64,000 bases of DNA from Oxytricha trifallax (Eukaryota > Ciliophora > Spirotrichea > Sporadotrichida > Oxytrichidae), in assembly GCA_000711775.1 (NCBI GenBank), contig ARYC01000070.1, forward strand, positions 1 to 64,000. Direction: 5' to 3'. Below, piece after piece: positions 10,411 through 23,602 of the stretch. Below the pieces are notes generated by a model. The model was not told where the DNA came from. It did no database searches and worked only from the letters and a program-made list of their open reading frames with translations. Position 1 is the first letter of the stretch; each line of letters begins with the position of its first letter. The translations under genes and the position numbers were made by a program.

Positions 10411-13400
10411 TCAAAATTCAATACTTGCCCTGAGATCAATTTGAGCTACTGCTAATTGTCTCTTGAGTTTTCTGCCGTTTAATTTACTCAAAATTTGCAT
10501 CATTACTTGCAATAATTCTCTTGCCAGTAAGCCTTCCATATTTAGACATGAACTGGTTGGCTGTTTGACTTTCGCTTTCTGACAAGTTTACATCGGATTT
10601 ATTTTCTTAAAGATTACTTCTTCAAATCTTTCCTAATTTTACGATTAAGAAGAGATCCTGGAGATTTCAGTTCATTTTCTAGCGATACCTCCTTAATATT
10701 TTACCTTTTTCTTTTTTTCGATTTAACTATCAGTTCAGGTATTGCAATCGAGTCATTCAAGAATTTCAAGTCAATTAGATCTATGCTTTCACTTTCATCA
10801 TCCGACTTAGGAATAAGATCTATTCTTACACAGACTTGAGCTCCACTATTTTTCGGATTTACACTCTTCAAAACTCTCCTCTACAGGGAGATCGTATTCA
10901 GGCGTTTTAAACTCTATCGAGGGAGCTTCCTTAACCTTAAGATCCTCGGATTCAATTTTATTTTTCAACAGAAGACATTTCTCACTCTTGGTCAACGGAA
11001 TGTCATTAAACTAAAACACGTCTTTTGGTTTTCCCACAGCTTAGGTTTTAGGAAGCATTTAATTGGGGTCCTTATCTTTCAAACACAATTAATTATACCC
11101 TAAAGCAGTTTAAAGGGTAGCAGTTTTTATATGATTTTGGTTTTCAACATATTGCTATTTAAGCGAAATTACCTGTTCTGCTGTCTTTTTTTAGCCGTGC
11201 TTGTAAATAACCTCTTCGTAAGTACCTTTTCAATGAAGGCGACCTACACTTCCCAGAATTTGTTCAGTAGATCTTAGCGAGAAAATATCGGCAACAATTA
11301 AAAATAAGCAGCAATTAAATTCTATCTCATGAGTAGTCTTGAGATCTTTACCTCTGCCTTTTTACTCGTTTAGGAGGAATACTCCAAACTAACCATCCTT
11401 GTTCTTGCTAACGAATTGATGATCGAACTAGACCTCAAATTTTGTTCCCTTGAGACTTTTTTTTGGAAAAAATGGCAATTAGGCAAACTTTATGAAGTAA
11501 CTCTCGATCATCGAATAAGATTGCTGCGCAATTTAATTACGGAGTAAGTTTGCAATACTAGGCGGAGATTTCGAAAACTCTATTACAGTAGTCAATTTTG
11601 CTTGAGGTGACGAGTTCCTAATTAAGTCTCACTCTTTTATCACCAACGATAGCGCTTAGCTTAGGAAACACAATTCCTCAGTGCCAAAAGCTATTTTCAG
11701 ACAATTGAATTCTTTCTAAGTGAGCTGTGACCCTGTGAACCCTATTATAATTTCAACTTATCGATAAAACTTCAGCTAGCTTTCTACCTTTTTAACATTA
11801 CCTTCAAATAAAATCTAGTCATACTCATCTATTATAACGATTGACTTCTTCCAAAGATCTAGAAAATCTGGTAGCTCCATGACACTTCCAAGATACTTCT
11901 AAATTAAAAAGTAGACTCCAATTTTATTCTCATACTGAGTAACGTTAACATTTAATCCTAAACTGGTGATAATACTTTCAAACTTTTTCTCGCCTCTCAA
12001 TATCAAATGCTCATTTTTCCTAACTACAAACACAATTTTCTAGAGTAGTTTAGATTTAAGAGCAGCTAAAGTTGAGCAGAGTAGAGTCTTTTCGTTTCCA
12101 ACGCCAAAGTTTATAAACGAATACTAGGTATCTTCCCCCTAACAAATAATTGATGCAAAGCCATTATAGAATTAGAAATTTGAATCCCAAATCTGTTAGA
12201 GACTAAGCAATACCAAGAATTAGTAAAAGCTTTTAAGCTTAGGGTGGTACCTCTCTCACGCCTCCACTAATGTCAATGTAAAAATATAAGCAATAATACT
12301 TCTCCCAAACAAATCTTTGACAAAAATCAAGAATTTAATAATAAAAAATGTTAATCAAAACACTCTGAGGCAGTATATCTTTAAGAAATCATCAATTTAT
12401 TTTAAATACTAATATTGATATTTGTATTTATTATTATTTGAATATTTTCCAAATATTTTTTATCCAAAAACTTGAAGTCAAATTAGTTCACTTTCAAAAG
12501 AAATAAATATATAGAATTATAAGATAATTATATGTTAGATCATTTATTTTTGATTATAATTCTATATATTTGTTTCTTTAGAAAGTGAACTAATTTGACT
12601 TCAAGTTTTTGGATAAAAAATATTTGGAAAATATTCAAATAATAATAAATACAAATATCAATATTAGTATTTAAAATAAATTGATGATTTCTTAAAGATA
12701 TACTGCCTCAGAGTGTTTTGATTAACATTTTTTATTATTAAATTCTTGATTTTTGTCAAAGATTTGTTTGGGAGAATTATTATTGCTTATATTTTTACAT
12801 TGACATTAGTAGGGGCGTGAGAGAGGTACCACCCTAAGCTTAAAAGCTTTTACAGACTAATTCACTGACAACGATAATAGATTAAACTTTTTTAAACTGA
12901 CTTAACAGTTTCTTCTATTCATTTTCGTTAAAATTACAGTCTTATGAATGATATTAAGAAACAAGTTTAACTTTGTAAAGTCAGCTTTTAAGCAGTCTTA
13001 AATTACGTCCCTTCTGTTCCTTACACCTTTCTCAAATTAAATGAAGGCAAGGTTATTCCCTAAATCAGATATGTCATCTAGCTTGGAGACCCAGAGTGGG
13101 TTTCTTTATTTCAGCTCGAATGAAACCTATAAAGGTATAGTATGAAATCATCCTGATCAATGAAGTCCCATTTTGAAAAAAAAATTTCTGTCATCGTTTG
13201 AATAAAATTGTCAAGTTTTTAGTATGAGGATGGGCTTGACAAGGCACAAATCTTTATATAGTCACCAACCACATTTATAGGCATATCTCTTAATAATCTC
13301 AGGCCTTAATCCTCTTTTAGTACTTATATGAAGGCTTTTTTTAGACTAAGTAGTATGTTAGGCAATAGACGGACTGCTTAGGAGTCTATTTTGAACTGTT

Positions 13401-14800
13401 AGAACGTCCCTATCATTAGCGGGATGATTCCAATATTGGTCTTGTCAAGCTTTTGGAGCTCATCTTGGAGTTTTAACAAGTAGTCAACCCATTTATAAAT
13501 ATATGGTTCGCTAGACCAAGTGCTTGTTCTGTATTTGGCCTTTAAGGCTAAGGCGCTCCTCAACAATGAGTCATCAACCTCGATGATTTCGTATCTGTAG
13601 TAGAGAAGAGAAGAAACAAAGAGCCTTGTCTTTATCTGTAAACTTGCCTGGGCTCTTTAATATAGGTCGAATGTTATTCGAAACTTATCCTCATAAAGAT
13701 TTTCGGAGCAAGCTGTTTTGAGATTTTGCAAGAATTCCAATAGACTCTGACTGTTTCTATTAAAGATTTTCCAAATACAGTCTTGCCTTTCGTTTGGCTT
13801 TAAGATCAAGTACTCTCAAATGTAAATTGAGGTAATTTCTGATTAAATCTTAGCTCCATAGTTAACTTATGAATTATGAGCTTCTAACTAGCCTTCGTTT
13901 CTATCTATGTTTTTCAAATTATTCAAATTGTCACTAGCTGCTTATGATTTGGCGACAAATTTTTCTCAGGTTCATTAAGAGAACAGATTTTAACATTTTT
14001 ACGGATTTAGCCTGACTTTGAGTAGTTTAATTTAAGATGAACTTGTTCACAAATCTGGATATATCCTTGCTTCCAATGAGAGGCTTGAATTCATCCATTG
14101 CGAATATCTAATCAATATCATAATTGTTGGCCTACGTCCTCTCTTGCTTGCAGTTGTCAAATTATCTTGCTGCATTTCTTAGGTAGCTTTAATATTCTCT
14201 TAATGATACAGAGGCAGAAATTTGAGGGAGCTTCTTAATGAATTGCATTCACTCTAATAAATGGATGGTACTTTCTGAATAGATAGATTGCTATCGCGAA
14301 GCTGATCAGGTAGGTTTGTGAAGTTTTATGTTATTTGCATATTAAAGGCGGGCAATTAAGAACTTGACTTAATTAAATTTAATTAATTATTATTAAATAT
14401 GCAGTTCTTAATTCAAACTTAATTAAAATTCCCTTGTCTTAATTGCAATAAACCCCTTCTTTTCGAGGAGTTTCTCTAAGGTCCCTTGGTACTTTTATTG
14501 TAAGCAGGTGAAAGATTCTCATATATAAGAATTCTATAGTCTTTCTTGGGATTAAGCAAGCTGAAAGAATTTACCTGAATGTATGAGGCGATCTCGTCTA
14601 CTCTGGTTCGTATTTAAATGTGAGTTTTCAATTAATTAACTTAATTATTTATAGGGGACCCATGCTTGTCCAAAAGACTCCGCTTATACTTTAGTACCCT
14701 AATGGTTATCTCACTAGGTCAACAATCTTATCAAGAACTTGTTTGTTACTATATGTCTATGAAATATGAGAAGACTATTGCTATATTATCAAGCATTAAC
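10411..14800 (-). pseudogene. SecA-like DEAD ATPase/helicase, block 1 (split by a palindrome, frameshifted)
   Basis: Long minus-strand gene, roughly 1100-1250 codons without the 12223-12853 palindrome; the 5' end near 14.8 kb is uncertain. Motor motifs in order: Walker A region NFGVGNEKTLL (GVGNEKT at 12085-12105), then KNEHLILRGEKKF like the SecA motif after Walker A, motif II IIDEYDQIL (DEYD at 11818-11829), GFTGSQL (about 11725), GRGKDLK (11341-11358) and GSVGRLH (11233-11253). Their order and spacing match the two RecA-like lobes of SecA. The Gly before Lys in Walker A is Glu. Upstream about 250 residues are helical and conserved in the paralogue (for example IGIIPLMIGTFQQFKIDS near 13420). 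The C-terminus is charged, stop at 10413-10411. Frame breaks occur near 13125, 11640, 11445 and 10790, and one TGA replaces Arg after VGRLH. Confidence 0.8.
12223..12853. repeat. 631-bp palindromic insertion in the SecA-like gene
   Basis: Near-perfect inverted repeat with arms of about 300 bp: GTAAAAGCTTTTAAGCTT at 12223 and its complement ending at 12853; the centre is around 12530-12545. SecA-like coding continues on both sides, and the paralogue at 34.9-38.4 kb has no insertion at the matching place (about 36.6-36.8 kb). No coding seen inside. A target duplication is not evident. Confidence 0.85.
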
Positions 14801-15099
14801 AAGCAATTAAGTTAACTTTATCATTAATAAAGCTAAACTATATATTAGATTAGTTTAAATATATTGAAAATTCTCAGAATATGGTCTAATAAGTGCACAG
14901 TTAGTTAACATGCATCATTGAATAAAAGTGACTTGGATAGTCAAGAGAGTGATGATTTGGTCGTTCAGAAACTTATCCCTATGCAATTGCGCTGCTTTTT
15001 ACAATTACTAAATTAAGCCAATTTTTAATAATCATTGTCTTAAATATATTCAATTGATTGATTAAAAATTCCACTCTTAAATAACTTATTTTTCTTTAT

Positions 15100-16740
15100 A
15101 CATATCAATTATTTAAAATTGTGATATAACTGAGTTTGATATATCTACTGAATTGATTGCTTGTTGTTTTGATAAGCTATGATTTGAATGTATTTGAAAG
15201 TGCCTGAGATTAACTGCAACAGGCAGAATCAGCAACTTCAATGGATTATTTGATTTTTCTGTGAGTCCTAATCAAGTAGATAGTATAATTATAAGCCCTA
15301 TAGATTTATATAAGCATATTATAATAAAATACAATTTATAAATATTAAGTTTGTTTAAAATATGAGCATTTGCTAAACTAACTGCTAGCTAGGCCAACTT
15401 AAATTGAATAGAAATAGCATAAATCATATCGCACTACTCTGATATGTGATCAGCCAGTTTGCAGCTTTAATCAAGATGCTCTCTTATCCAGCAGCTAACC
15501 TCCAATAGATCCTCATTACAATAGGATTTAATCACGAGGAAGGTGTTGTTTTAGACCTTTATAAATTATAGTAAGTAATTCAGAATGGTCTATAGACAAT
15601 ATAAATGGTTGGCATTAAATTCTGAAAAGAGTAAAATCATTTCAGTGTTAGAAACTAAGAATTGAGCAAAGTTAAATCAAGTTGTATTATTTTAAAAAAT
15701 TATTATTAAATTATAATTATTATTAATTAGAAGTTAATTAATTAATTTATAACTCAAAATAAGGATGAGATCTATTTTCGTTGTAGATAAATTAATCAGC
15801 CAAACACCATAAGATATTTCACTGTTTATTATATTAGAAGTTATCATTTCAACTAAGTTAGTATCCCAACTGTCTCCAGAAGTGCTGGAATGAATCTTCA
15901 ATGCTCACTTTCACAGCTTAATCATTAATCCTCTAAGCTTGTAATGCATTCAGGAGCATTTCAAGTGTTGTAATGGGTGTTTTTGGTTATAAAACAATTC
16001 AAAGATCTTGTTTATCGAGCAATAGGAGTGAGATCTTCGAACTTAAGAGAAGATCATAGAGTAATTCACTTGACTTTCTTTGGAGGTTTTATAAACAAGT
16101 ATTATTACTTCGTTATACGAGAGTATCTTTATCAAGTTCGGATATAATCAATTATTCATAAAAAATGGAAATCTGTTGAAGTGATGGATGTCAACTGTAA
16201 AAAGATGGTTTAGAAAATTGTAAATAATGTAATTAATACAAAATCAAATAGCGAATACATTGCTAAAGAATTACTTATTAAATTCTAGATTATACTGTTG
16301 TTATTTGAGACCGCCGATATTATAGAAGTCTTAGAAATGCAACTGTAAAAGGAGAGGCTGTGATTTAGAAGGTAAAAGCTTTAATTGACAAAATCAACTA
16401 TTGCTACACTAATTTCATTCAAACTCCATGTATGTTTAAAGTCTGATGACATCATATCAAATTGTAAGCAATTATTTCTTCAATTTTTATTTCTATTTAT
16501 TATAATTAATTGAATATTTAAAGTTAATATAGCCCTTAAATTATCATCATAAATACTATTTAGATCGCATTAATGCATTAGTTAAGACCTAGCAACTACT
16601 CAATGACTAGAATGACTATCTTAACATTTGTTAAAATTACCACTGCTGCTCTGTGATTCCTAAGCATGAAGACGAGAAATGTGATAACAATCAATAATAT
16701 GATATGCTACTAAATGAAAAATCTAGTTTACAATGCCACT
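15100..16740 (+). other. Possible split coding pieces, Cys-rich, unknown family
   Basis: Several short open stretches with TAA/TAG as Gln are joined by possible GTAAGT-type junctions (about 15570, 16465). Pieces include CLRLTATGRISNF (about 15200), CDQPVCSFNQDALL (about 15450), FKCCNGCFWLQ (about 15960), KCNCKRRGCDLEG (about 16335) and YHCCSVIPKHEDEKCD (about 16640). The clustered cysteines and lower AT content suggest a real but interrupted gene. No frame is continuous and I do not recognise a family, so it could also be a remnant or a set of germline gene segments. Confidence 0.3.
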
Positions 16741-17298
16741 TTATAAGTTATTTAGTTTTATTTAAAATACAATAAATCTGATGCAAGCAGAAATACTTTG
16801 CTGCTTCCCCAGTCATTTCTATATAATTTCGTCCCATTTAAGTTATTTTTTAATCTTCTTCTTTCTCTGTAGCTTTCTTATTTTTCTGTTAATTCTCTGT
16901 TAGTAATTTTTAATTATCTTCCTTCCTTTTACTGCTGAGGATTTAGACAGTTGTTTTGCTCTCTTTGTATTAATTTAAGCATAATTTCCCTGCATCTTGT
17001 ATCTTTATATAGAGTCTGTTTATTTTAATGTTAATTTGCACTTATTCCTCAGAGTACTATGCATTGAGGCCCAAGTTAGTGTTGTTATTACCGTTGCTAT
17101 CACGTTTCAAAATGTTATAAAGACAAATAATCTGCTTAGGATTCAATTAATTATAAGTGAATTATTAAGGGGCAACTTTACTATAGTCAATGTGATTCAA
17201 TATTTCAACATACATCATCATTGCTATATTAATTTAAATATTATTTTTATACTAGAGATCATTATTTTCATGTTAAGTATTAGTCGTTCATAATATTA

Positions 17299-17701
17299 TA
17301 GGAATACATTCGATTTGGGAAAATAAATAAATAATAAAATAAATAATTAAAAGAGTTAACTTTCTGGAAAGCTAAACAATATGGTACTTGTTCGATAGAG
17401 AATTCAAAATTAGATGGACTTTATTACTGGCGGTACCCCTCAATCGTATTCATGGATCGAGATAACTTGACTTTAATTAAAGCTTTAAAAACTACTAAAC
17501 AAATCAACAAAAATTAAAGTTGCGTTAACTCGCTCCAGGGATGCGATATAGGGGTACCTCCAATAGTAAAGTCCAGCTAATTTTGAATTCTCTATCGAAC
17601 TAGTACCATATTGTCTTGGTTTCAATAAAGTTAACTATTTTTATTATGTATTTTATTAATTATAAATTATAAATTAATTTCCCAAATCGAATGCATTCCT
17701 A
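17299..17701. repeat. ~400-bp palindromic element, TAGGAATACATT family, copy 1
   Basis: 403 bp bounded by TAGGAATACATTCG at 17299 and its complement ending at 17701. The arms contain the shared interior seen in two other copies: a stretch beginning GGTACTTGTTCGATAGAG, then TTTACT followed by a GGTACC block and TTTAATT-rich loop. Copies 2 and 3 are at 39996-40398 and 41502-41912. Non-coding, MITE-like. Confidence 0.85.
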
Positions 17702-18214
17702 CAATAATTGTCTAAAATAAAATAAATTAAGTTAACATAAATAGAGATAGATTAATATTTGCTTACATTAAATTAATAAAATATGCATGAAAACTTAATG
17801 AAAATGGGTTGCCCATCTACAGTGTTTTATTCATAAAACTTAATTATATTTATATCTATTGATATTTTAGTAAATTAATTTTCTTATTGAGCTAAATACA
17901 ACTGTTAGTTCATTAAAAGGTAAAATAGTATAAGATAAACTTATATAAATTTTTAATGCAATATTTATTTAAATTTAATGATTGTTACTTACTCTAAATT
18001 TTTGAAAGCTTCATATAATTAAATATGACTATTGAATAATTTAAAATTTATAAAACTAATTAATAAATAAATTTAGGTAAACGCATTCTACTTAAATAAT
18101 GTTTATGAGACGTAGTGCACTAATAAAAGAAAGTCTAGGTTAAGGTAAATTATAAAGTATTAACTTAAAAAGTTAATAGGTTGCACCTACAGGATTAGTG
18201 ACAATAACTTAAAT

Positions 18215-19543
18215 ATGAGACACTTTCCTTTTTAACAGTAAGTCAAACAAAACTACTCCTCCTTTTTCACCAACGCTGGTGATAAAAGTCACTAGGGGCA
18301 ATTACTCCTCTCAGAAATTAATTCAGATGATTACTTCAATGACGAGTAATAGCAAAAATTAATTAACTTTACAGAGATGGGTCGACTAAATATATACCTC
18401 AACAAACAAGAAGCGAATCTTTTAGCTTGTTCACTAGATAAACCTAATATTACAGACTACTTTTCAAGTCGCTTTAAAACCATTGAGGCAAAAATACTAA
18501 AAAGAAAGCTCAAAGGTAAATATCAAGCTTTCTTTAACAAGAAGAACCCATCACAACTCCTTTTCCAACTTACTAGCCAGATGAGAAGAAATTTACTAGC
18601 ATTAGAATCAGAGCATTTTCTCTTAGACATATATTTGAAGGTTTAGTTAACCTCAAAAATAATAGCATCTCCCTATTTAATAACTAAACTCTCATGGCTA
18701 ACTATCAAGGTCCTAAAAATAACTTTTCAAACAAAATCTATTTACAACAAAGCCTACAAACGTAGCTCTATTTGATAAAATAAATACAATACTGCCTTCA
18801 TTTGACTAATGGGGGAAGCCTATCATTTAACAGTCTCCAAATACACTTACTTATAGCGAATTATTCAGACCAGGCTTTAATATCTCCAAAATTGGAGACA
18901 AATACAAAACCCAGAGACCCGTACAACAAAAACCCATTTCTATAGTTCACTCTTTTTTCCAGTTTTCACTACTAAATATGGAAAAACATCTTAAGAAAAG
19001 AATGACGCACTACCAATATCTAATACGAGGATCAGAGATTTTTAACCTTAAAGTATTTTTGACAAAATGAATATGCCATAAAACAAAAGCTCAAATAATA
19101 AAAACTAGTCTCAAATCATCGGTTAAGCATTCTACTCACAGAATGAACTCATCAATGACAAAACAAGAACTAAATCCAAGGTGTTAGGAAAATGGCAGGA
19201 ACCATTGGTTGCTCAAGAGATCACCATCAGAAATGAGATGAAAGTCGATAACTTGACCAAATCCACATCAGAAATTAAGAGTAAAAAAGACATATTATTA
19301 ATATTTAATAATTAATACTAAATATCAAACTTAAATTAAGGATAAAACCAAGATGATTTTGACATACTAAACTTTGAAAACTAAAGGCAAATTAGTTAAA
19401 CTATCATCAGACATGTGCTAGGTACTAGATAGGCCAAACCACTCGAATACTTATTGAAAAGCTTGACAATTAACAGCAGTGCTAAGTTAATATCTCAACA
19501 ATTAATAGTAGAACGATACTCATAAAGAATGTCAAATCAATGA
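18215..19543 (+). pseudogene. LINE-like unit: ORF of unknown function upstream of a structured 3' end
   Basis: About 440 codons. ATG at 18215 opens MRHFPFQQQVKQNYSSFF and passes in frame through MGRLNIYLNKQEANLL at 18377. Frame shifts near 18660-18690 and 19060 are needed to continue to GKWQEPLVAQEITIRNEM (about 19185) and a stop TGA at 19541. The protein is basic, Asn/Gln-rich, with no reverse-transcriptase YxDD motif that I can see. Codon use is richer in C (AAC, ACC, ATC) than the neighbours. The ORF ends about 90 bp before a 3' end shared with two other places in the window. It could be an ORF1-type protein or a diverged C-terminal part of a LINE polyprotein. Confidence 0.5.
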
Positions 19544-19634
19544 AGACTAAAATCATCACCAAAAAGAAGAGGAAGTGAAAGTCAGGAGCAGAGAGTAGCA
19601 GAAATTAGTGTCGCAAATTAACAGTCACTGTAAA

Positions 19635-19727
19635 TCTAAAAGGGCTTTACCCTTATATATTATCATATATAAATGATCGAGGGTCCCCAGAGACCTCAAT
19701 TTGATCTTATTTTTATAATTATTATAG
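19635..19727 (+). repeat. LINE-type structured 3' end, copy 1
   Basis: Contains AAAGGGCTTTACCCTT, a stem-forming TATAT/ATATA part and GGGTCCCCAGAGACCTCAAT, followed by an AT-rich TTA-like tail. The same order of three hairpin-like blocks plus a TTA/TAA repeat tail occurs at 50809-50935 (minus) and 63888-63984. Confidence 0.7.
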
Positions 19728-21794
19728 ATCAAGTGAGCTTAAGATACATACTCTTAGCAATACTACATTATTCATAAAATGTGCATGTTAATATTAATTT
19801 AAACTACAATAGTGTCTGATTCATCTGCAATCCTTGTGATTGCTTTGAAACTTGTCAGAGTTTCAGGTATCTTCATATTCAAAATGTCCTCAATTGTCTA
19901 GTTTATTTTTCTTTTTGATTTAGTTTCTTTTGTTGTTAGCCTATTCTAATATCGAGTGTTTCTAATAATTCTTCAAAATTATCATACGCTTTTTATTATG
20001 CCATTTTGTGCAATTGATATTATATCTTTCTTGTATTTGCTTTGGCCTATACATATTTCTTTATTTTGTCTTTTCATATTCCCAGAAGGCTATCGGCTAG
20101 AATTCTTTCCCCATTCTGTAGAACTAATAAATAAAAAAATACAAATATAATAGTAATCTAGAATTCATATAAAATCAAAACATGATTTCAAATTGCCTTA
20201 ACATCATCTTATTTACCTTCTTTTTTTAAATTCTATCTACATTATGATTCGGGGTCACATTAATAATTAAAAATTTTGATTATTAGTAAATATTTTTCCT
20301 CAGCTTTATGATGTCTTTTTGTTTTTTTTTAAAAATACAGTTTTAAAATGATTCACTCACTATATGATAGAAAACTTAGACTCAGTTTTATTTATGATTT
20401 GAAGGAGAGACTATTTGCCTCACAAGAAAATTAATAAGAAAAACTTTAGTAAGAGCAATATGATTTAGAGGATTAGAGAAATAATTATTAATCATAGAAG
20501 GGTATAATGATGAGAATAAATGCAATAAGTTAATAGAAAGTAAAATTAAAGTTACAATAAATGGAAAATTATCATTAAATTCTCGTGTCATGATTAAGGT
20601 TATAAAGCTATTTTCAATATTTGAAGTAAAACTGATCAAATGAGTATTGTTTTCTTATTTTTATTTATAAATCTCAATATCTTAAATAAATATTATTATA
20701 GTTTTAATTATAAAATGTTATATACAAATTATAAAACTTTATTTTTATGGTCCACCTTATAAACTTAGAAGTGAAAAAGATGGGTCTTTATAAAATCTAA
20801 AGGTAGCAAACATTTTATAATGAATGATGTTGACTAAAATGAAGTAGTTGAAAAGTTTCAATTAGATGTTCATCTTATACCATTAATATTGCTATCACCT
20901 CTATTTTATTTTAATTTAAATTTCAGTTTATTTTTATAGAAAAATTATTAAGGTTTATTAATTTGGGCTTTTCCAGATTGCTTCAATATTACTTCAACTT
21001 TCATTATTATTAAAGAATAATTAAACTATTTCGGCAGTCATAGATAATATACTTGCATTAGGATGCTATTGACAAGAATATTGCTACTATTCCTTTTTCA
21101 TTACGGTCTAATTCTTTTTGATACTTCCATGCAATATATATAAACTTACAATTCAAGAGGTAAGAGCTCTACCTCACTTACATCATAAATAATTTTAGGC
21201 CTTTTAGTAGAGCAAAATTTAAGTTGTAATTATTTAACCCCAAGAGGAACTACCTTCACATTTATGTTGGCTCCAATTCTAAATATAAATTTAAATTTCA
21301 ATGATTAAGCTTTAATATCTTCTCTTCGTTAGTTAATCTGTAATAGAGATGACACTAAAACTATAATGGTTTATTGTCAGTATTAATAATCAAATATAAA
21401 CTTACCTTTTAACTATAAAATAATGTTTCATGTTATATGCTTTGATATAATTGATTTTTATACCATCAAAGAAGAATATTAGGTTGGTACAGGTACTAAC
21501 TTGACTTTAAATCATTTTGTAACTTTTCCATTAAATCCATGTTAGACTAAAAACATGCATTAATGAAGTTTTAGTTCTATCAAATTAGTAAAAAAGAAGC
21601 TACAACTCTGATGTTTGCGCACAGTTTCTCATTGTATCTTTGAAGAGTAGACATCCTATAAAATGCACATTATAGATATCAAGATTTTAAACAGAAGGAA
21701 CAAGAACTTATATAAACCCTAAAACCCCAATTGGATAGAATATTTAAAGCAATGAAATTTTTATTAAAAATGTAAGAAATAGTAATTGATTTCA
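19728..21794. other. AT-rich stretch without a recognisable gene
   Basis: Low-complexity AT-rich DNA. Short open frames on either strand (for example 19956-20150, 20388-20639) have no coding-like composition. Confidence 0.45.
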
Positions 21795-23602
21795 TCAGCC
21801 CAAATTGATTACTTGAGATTTTTAGATTTATTCTTAAAACCTTTTATCCTTTTGTTATCGTCTTAATTTAGTTCTTACTTTTTTCCACAATATGCTTTCA
21901 TTTCCTATGCCAGTCCACTTAGGTCTTTGGTTATGTGGTCTTGAAAACATCTCTAAATACCTTCAATTTGGAACAAGCTATTCAATTATTTCATATATCT
22001 GGCCAGGCTTTCTAGATTATTCCCTAAGCTATGCAAAAATTACATTTGGAACAGTGTGTTTTTGATTTTTCTCTTAAACATCGAAAAGGTCCTTTCTTTC
22101 TTATCATTATGCAAAACTCGTAGCAGTGTCTTAGGAAATAGCCGATTCCCTCTGATGATTTTACTTTTGTCAATTTTAATCCAGGTAATTACTTCAACAC
22201 GCTCGTAGTTGTGCATCTCTAAATGCCTTGATGATGACTCTAGCTTTTTATTTGTTACCCACATAAAGTAGTAACCATCTCTTTGAAGGTCTTCTAATGA
22301 AATACTGTCATGAAATTCTCGATCTTTTAAAATTGGATAATTTGAATTACAAGCTGTATAATCCCAAGGACCGTCGCTAAGTATAACATCAAATCTATTT
22401 CCGCATTTGTCTTTTTAGTAATCCTTTTTAATTTAATCCCATATTTTTGAGTCCTAAATAGAGCCATGATACATGACATAATTACTTTTGTCTACTTTAT
22501 TCCCCAATCATTAAATTAAAGTTTATAAATTTGCTATTATTCTAATGAGTTAGGGTAGGTTGGCTCATTTTTTAGGTTAATAATTTTGTTGAACTCCTAA
22601 TTAACTTAACAATCAAAATACTCTTCGAATTGTTGATCAATTAATTAAAAGTCTTAATTTTTGATTTCTTAAATGTCTTACTCTAAATTTTTTTGAATAA
22701 TTTCCTCAAGTATTTATTGGAATTTATCTCCAAACTTATCATTTAGTATCTGAACAAGGTCTTCATTCATGCTTCTAAATTTATTTTCCCAATGTGGCTA
22801 TCTTTAATTCGTAGTATTAAGAAGACTCCAAAATTTTATATTTCAATTTATTCTTCTCATTTATACAGTTCTTATTTTTGCAAGATGTCTCATTTTAGCA
22901 AACGACTCTTGTCTTACTAAGATTTTAGAGTTATAAATCGCCACCAATTTATTGTACTAGTTTCGGATTTTGAGAGCTTCTCTATTTTTTACAAATTTAT
23001 TTTGAGCATTATGAAAAAGCTAACTCATTCAACTCTTATTGCAATTCTGAATTTGATTTTTATGATTATTTAAGAGTAAGTTAGTTCTAGTACCAGTTCC
23101 TAAAATCTTTGAAATGAGAAAATTTAGTCTCTAGATTAGAAATTTGATCCTTTGTATAATTTAAGTTTAATTCTAATCTTTTGTAATAATTACTTAAATT
23201 AAGAGTTCTTCCTAACTCTAGATTCCTCTAATGTTTATTGTTGCCTTCAGGTTTTTAATTTGATTAATCATTTTTAGTCACTTAATTTTGAGATTATATG
23301 TTTTATCTAGAGTTTTATTGATTTATTTAGTTTTTAAGTATCGGCTATAATTTAAAACTAAGATTATTTTGCTGAGTATTATTATAATCCTAGTTTCATT
23401 AATTTAAATAGTTTGCGTACTGAGAGTAGTGGTGATTATATTTCATTTATGGTATTTAAGGAGTAAATTGCTATTGACTATAAATCAAATTGTTCTACTG
23501 ATAGTCTTAGGAATGTTAGGTTGGCATGCTTTGATAAGCGGGATGACAAATTCTAGGGTCTATCTAGTAAAAATTGTAATAAAAATGATAGCTTTAGTTC
23601 AT
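21795..23602 (-). pseudogene. MT-A70-family adenine methyltransferase, block 2 (frameshifted)
   Basis: Paralogue of 3239-5701 with the same domain order. The best start is ATG at 23602, giving MNQSYHFYYNFYQIDP and a Gln/Tyr/Asn-rich prion-like N-terminus, then a coiled-coil region (NYTKDQISNLETKF near 23150) and a Cys-containing stretch. The catalytic domain has VILSDGPWDYTACN with DGPW at 22364-22375, GYYFMWVTNKKLESS, EVITWIKIDK and FSRPHNQRPKWTGIGNE (about 21915). TGA at 21797-21795. Frame changes near 23330, 22745, 22520 and 22050 and an in-frame TGA near 21970 point to decay or base errors. The first part of the coding region lies inside the 2.1-kb repeat, so a truncated 5' copy also exists at 29296-29860. 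Confidence 0.8.

Noticed and set aside
18215-19543. Reverse transcriptase in the LINE-like ORF
   Set aside because: I looked for YADD/FADD and flanking motifs in all frames of both LINE-like units and did not see them.
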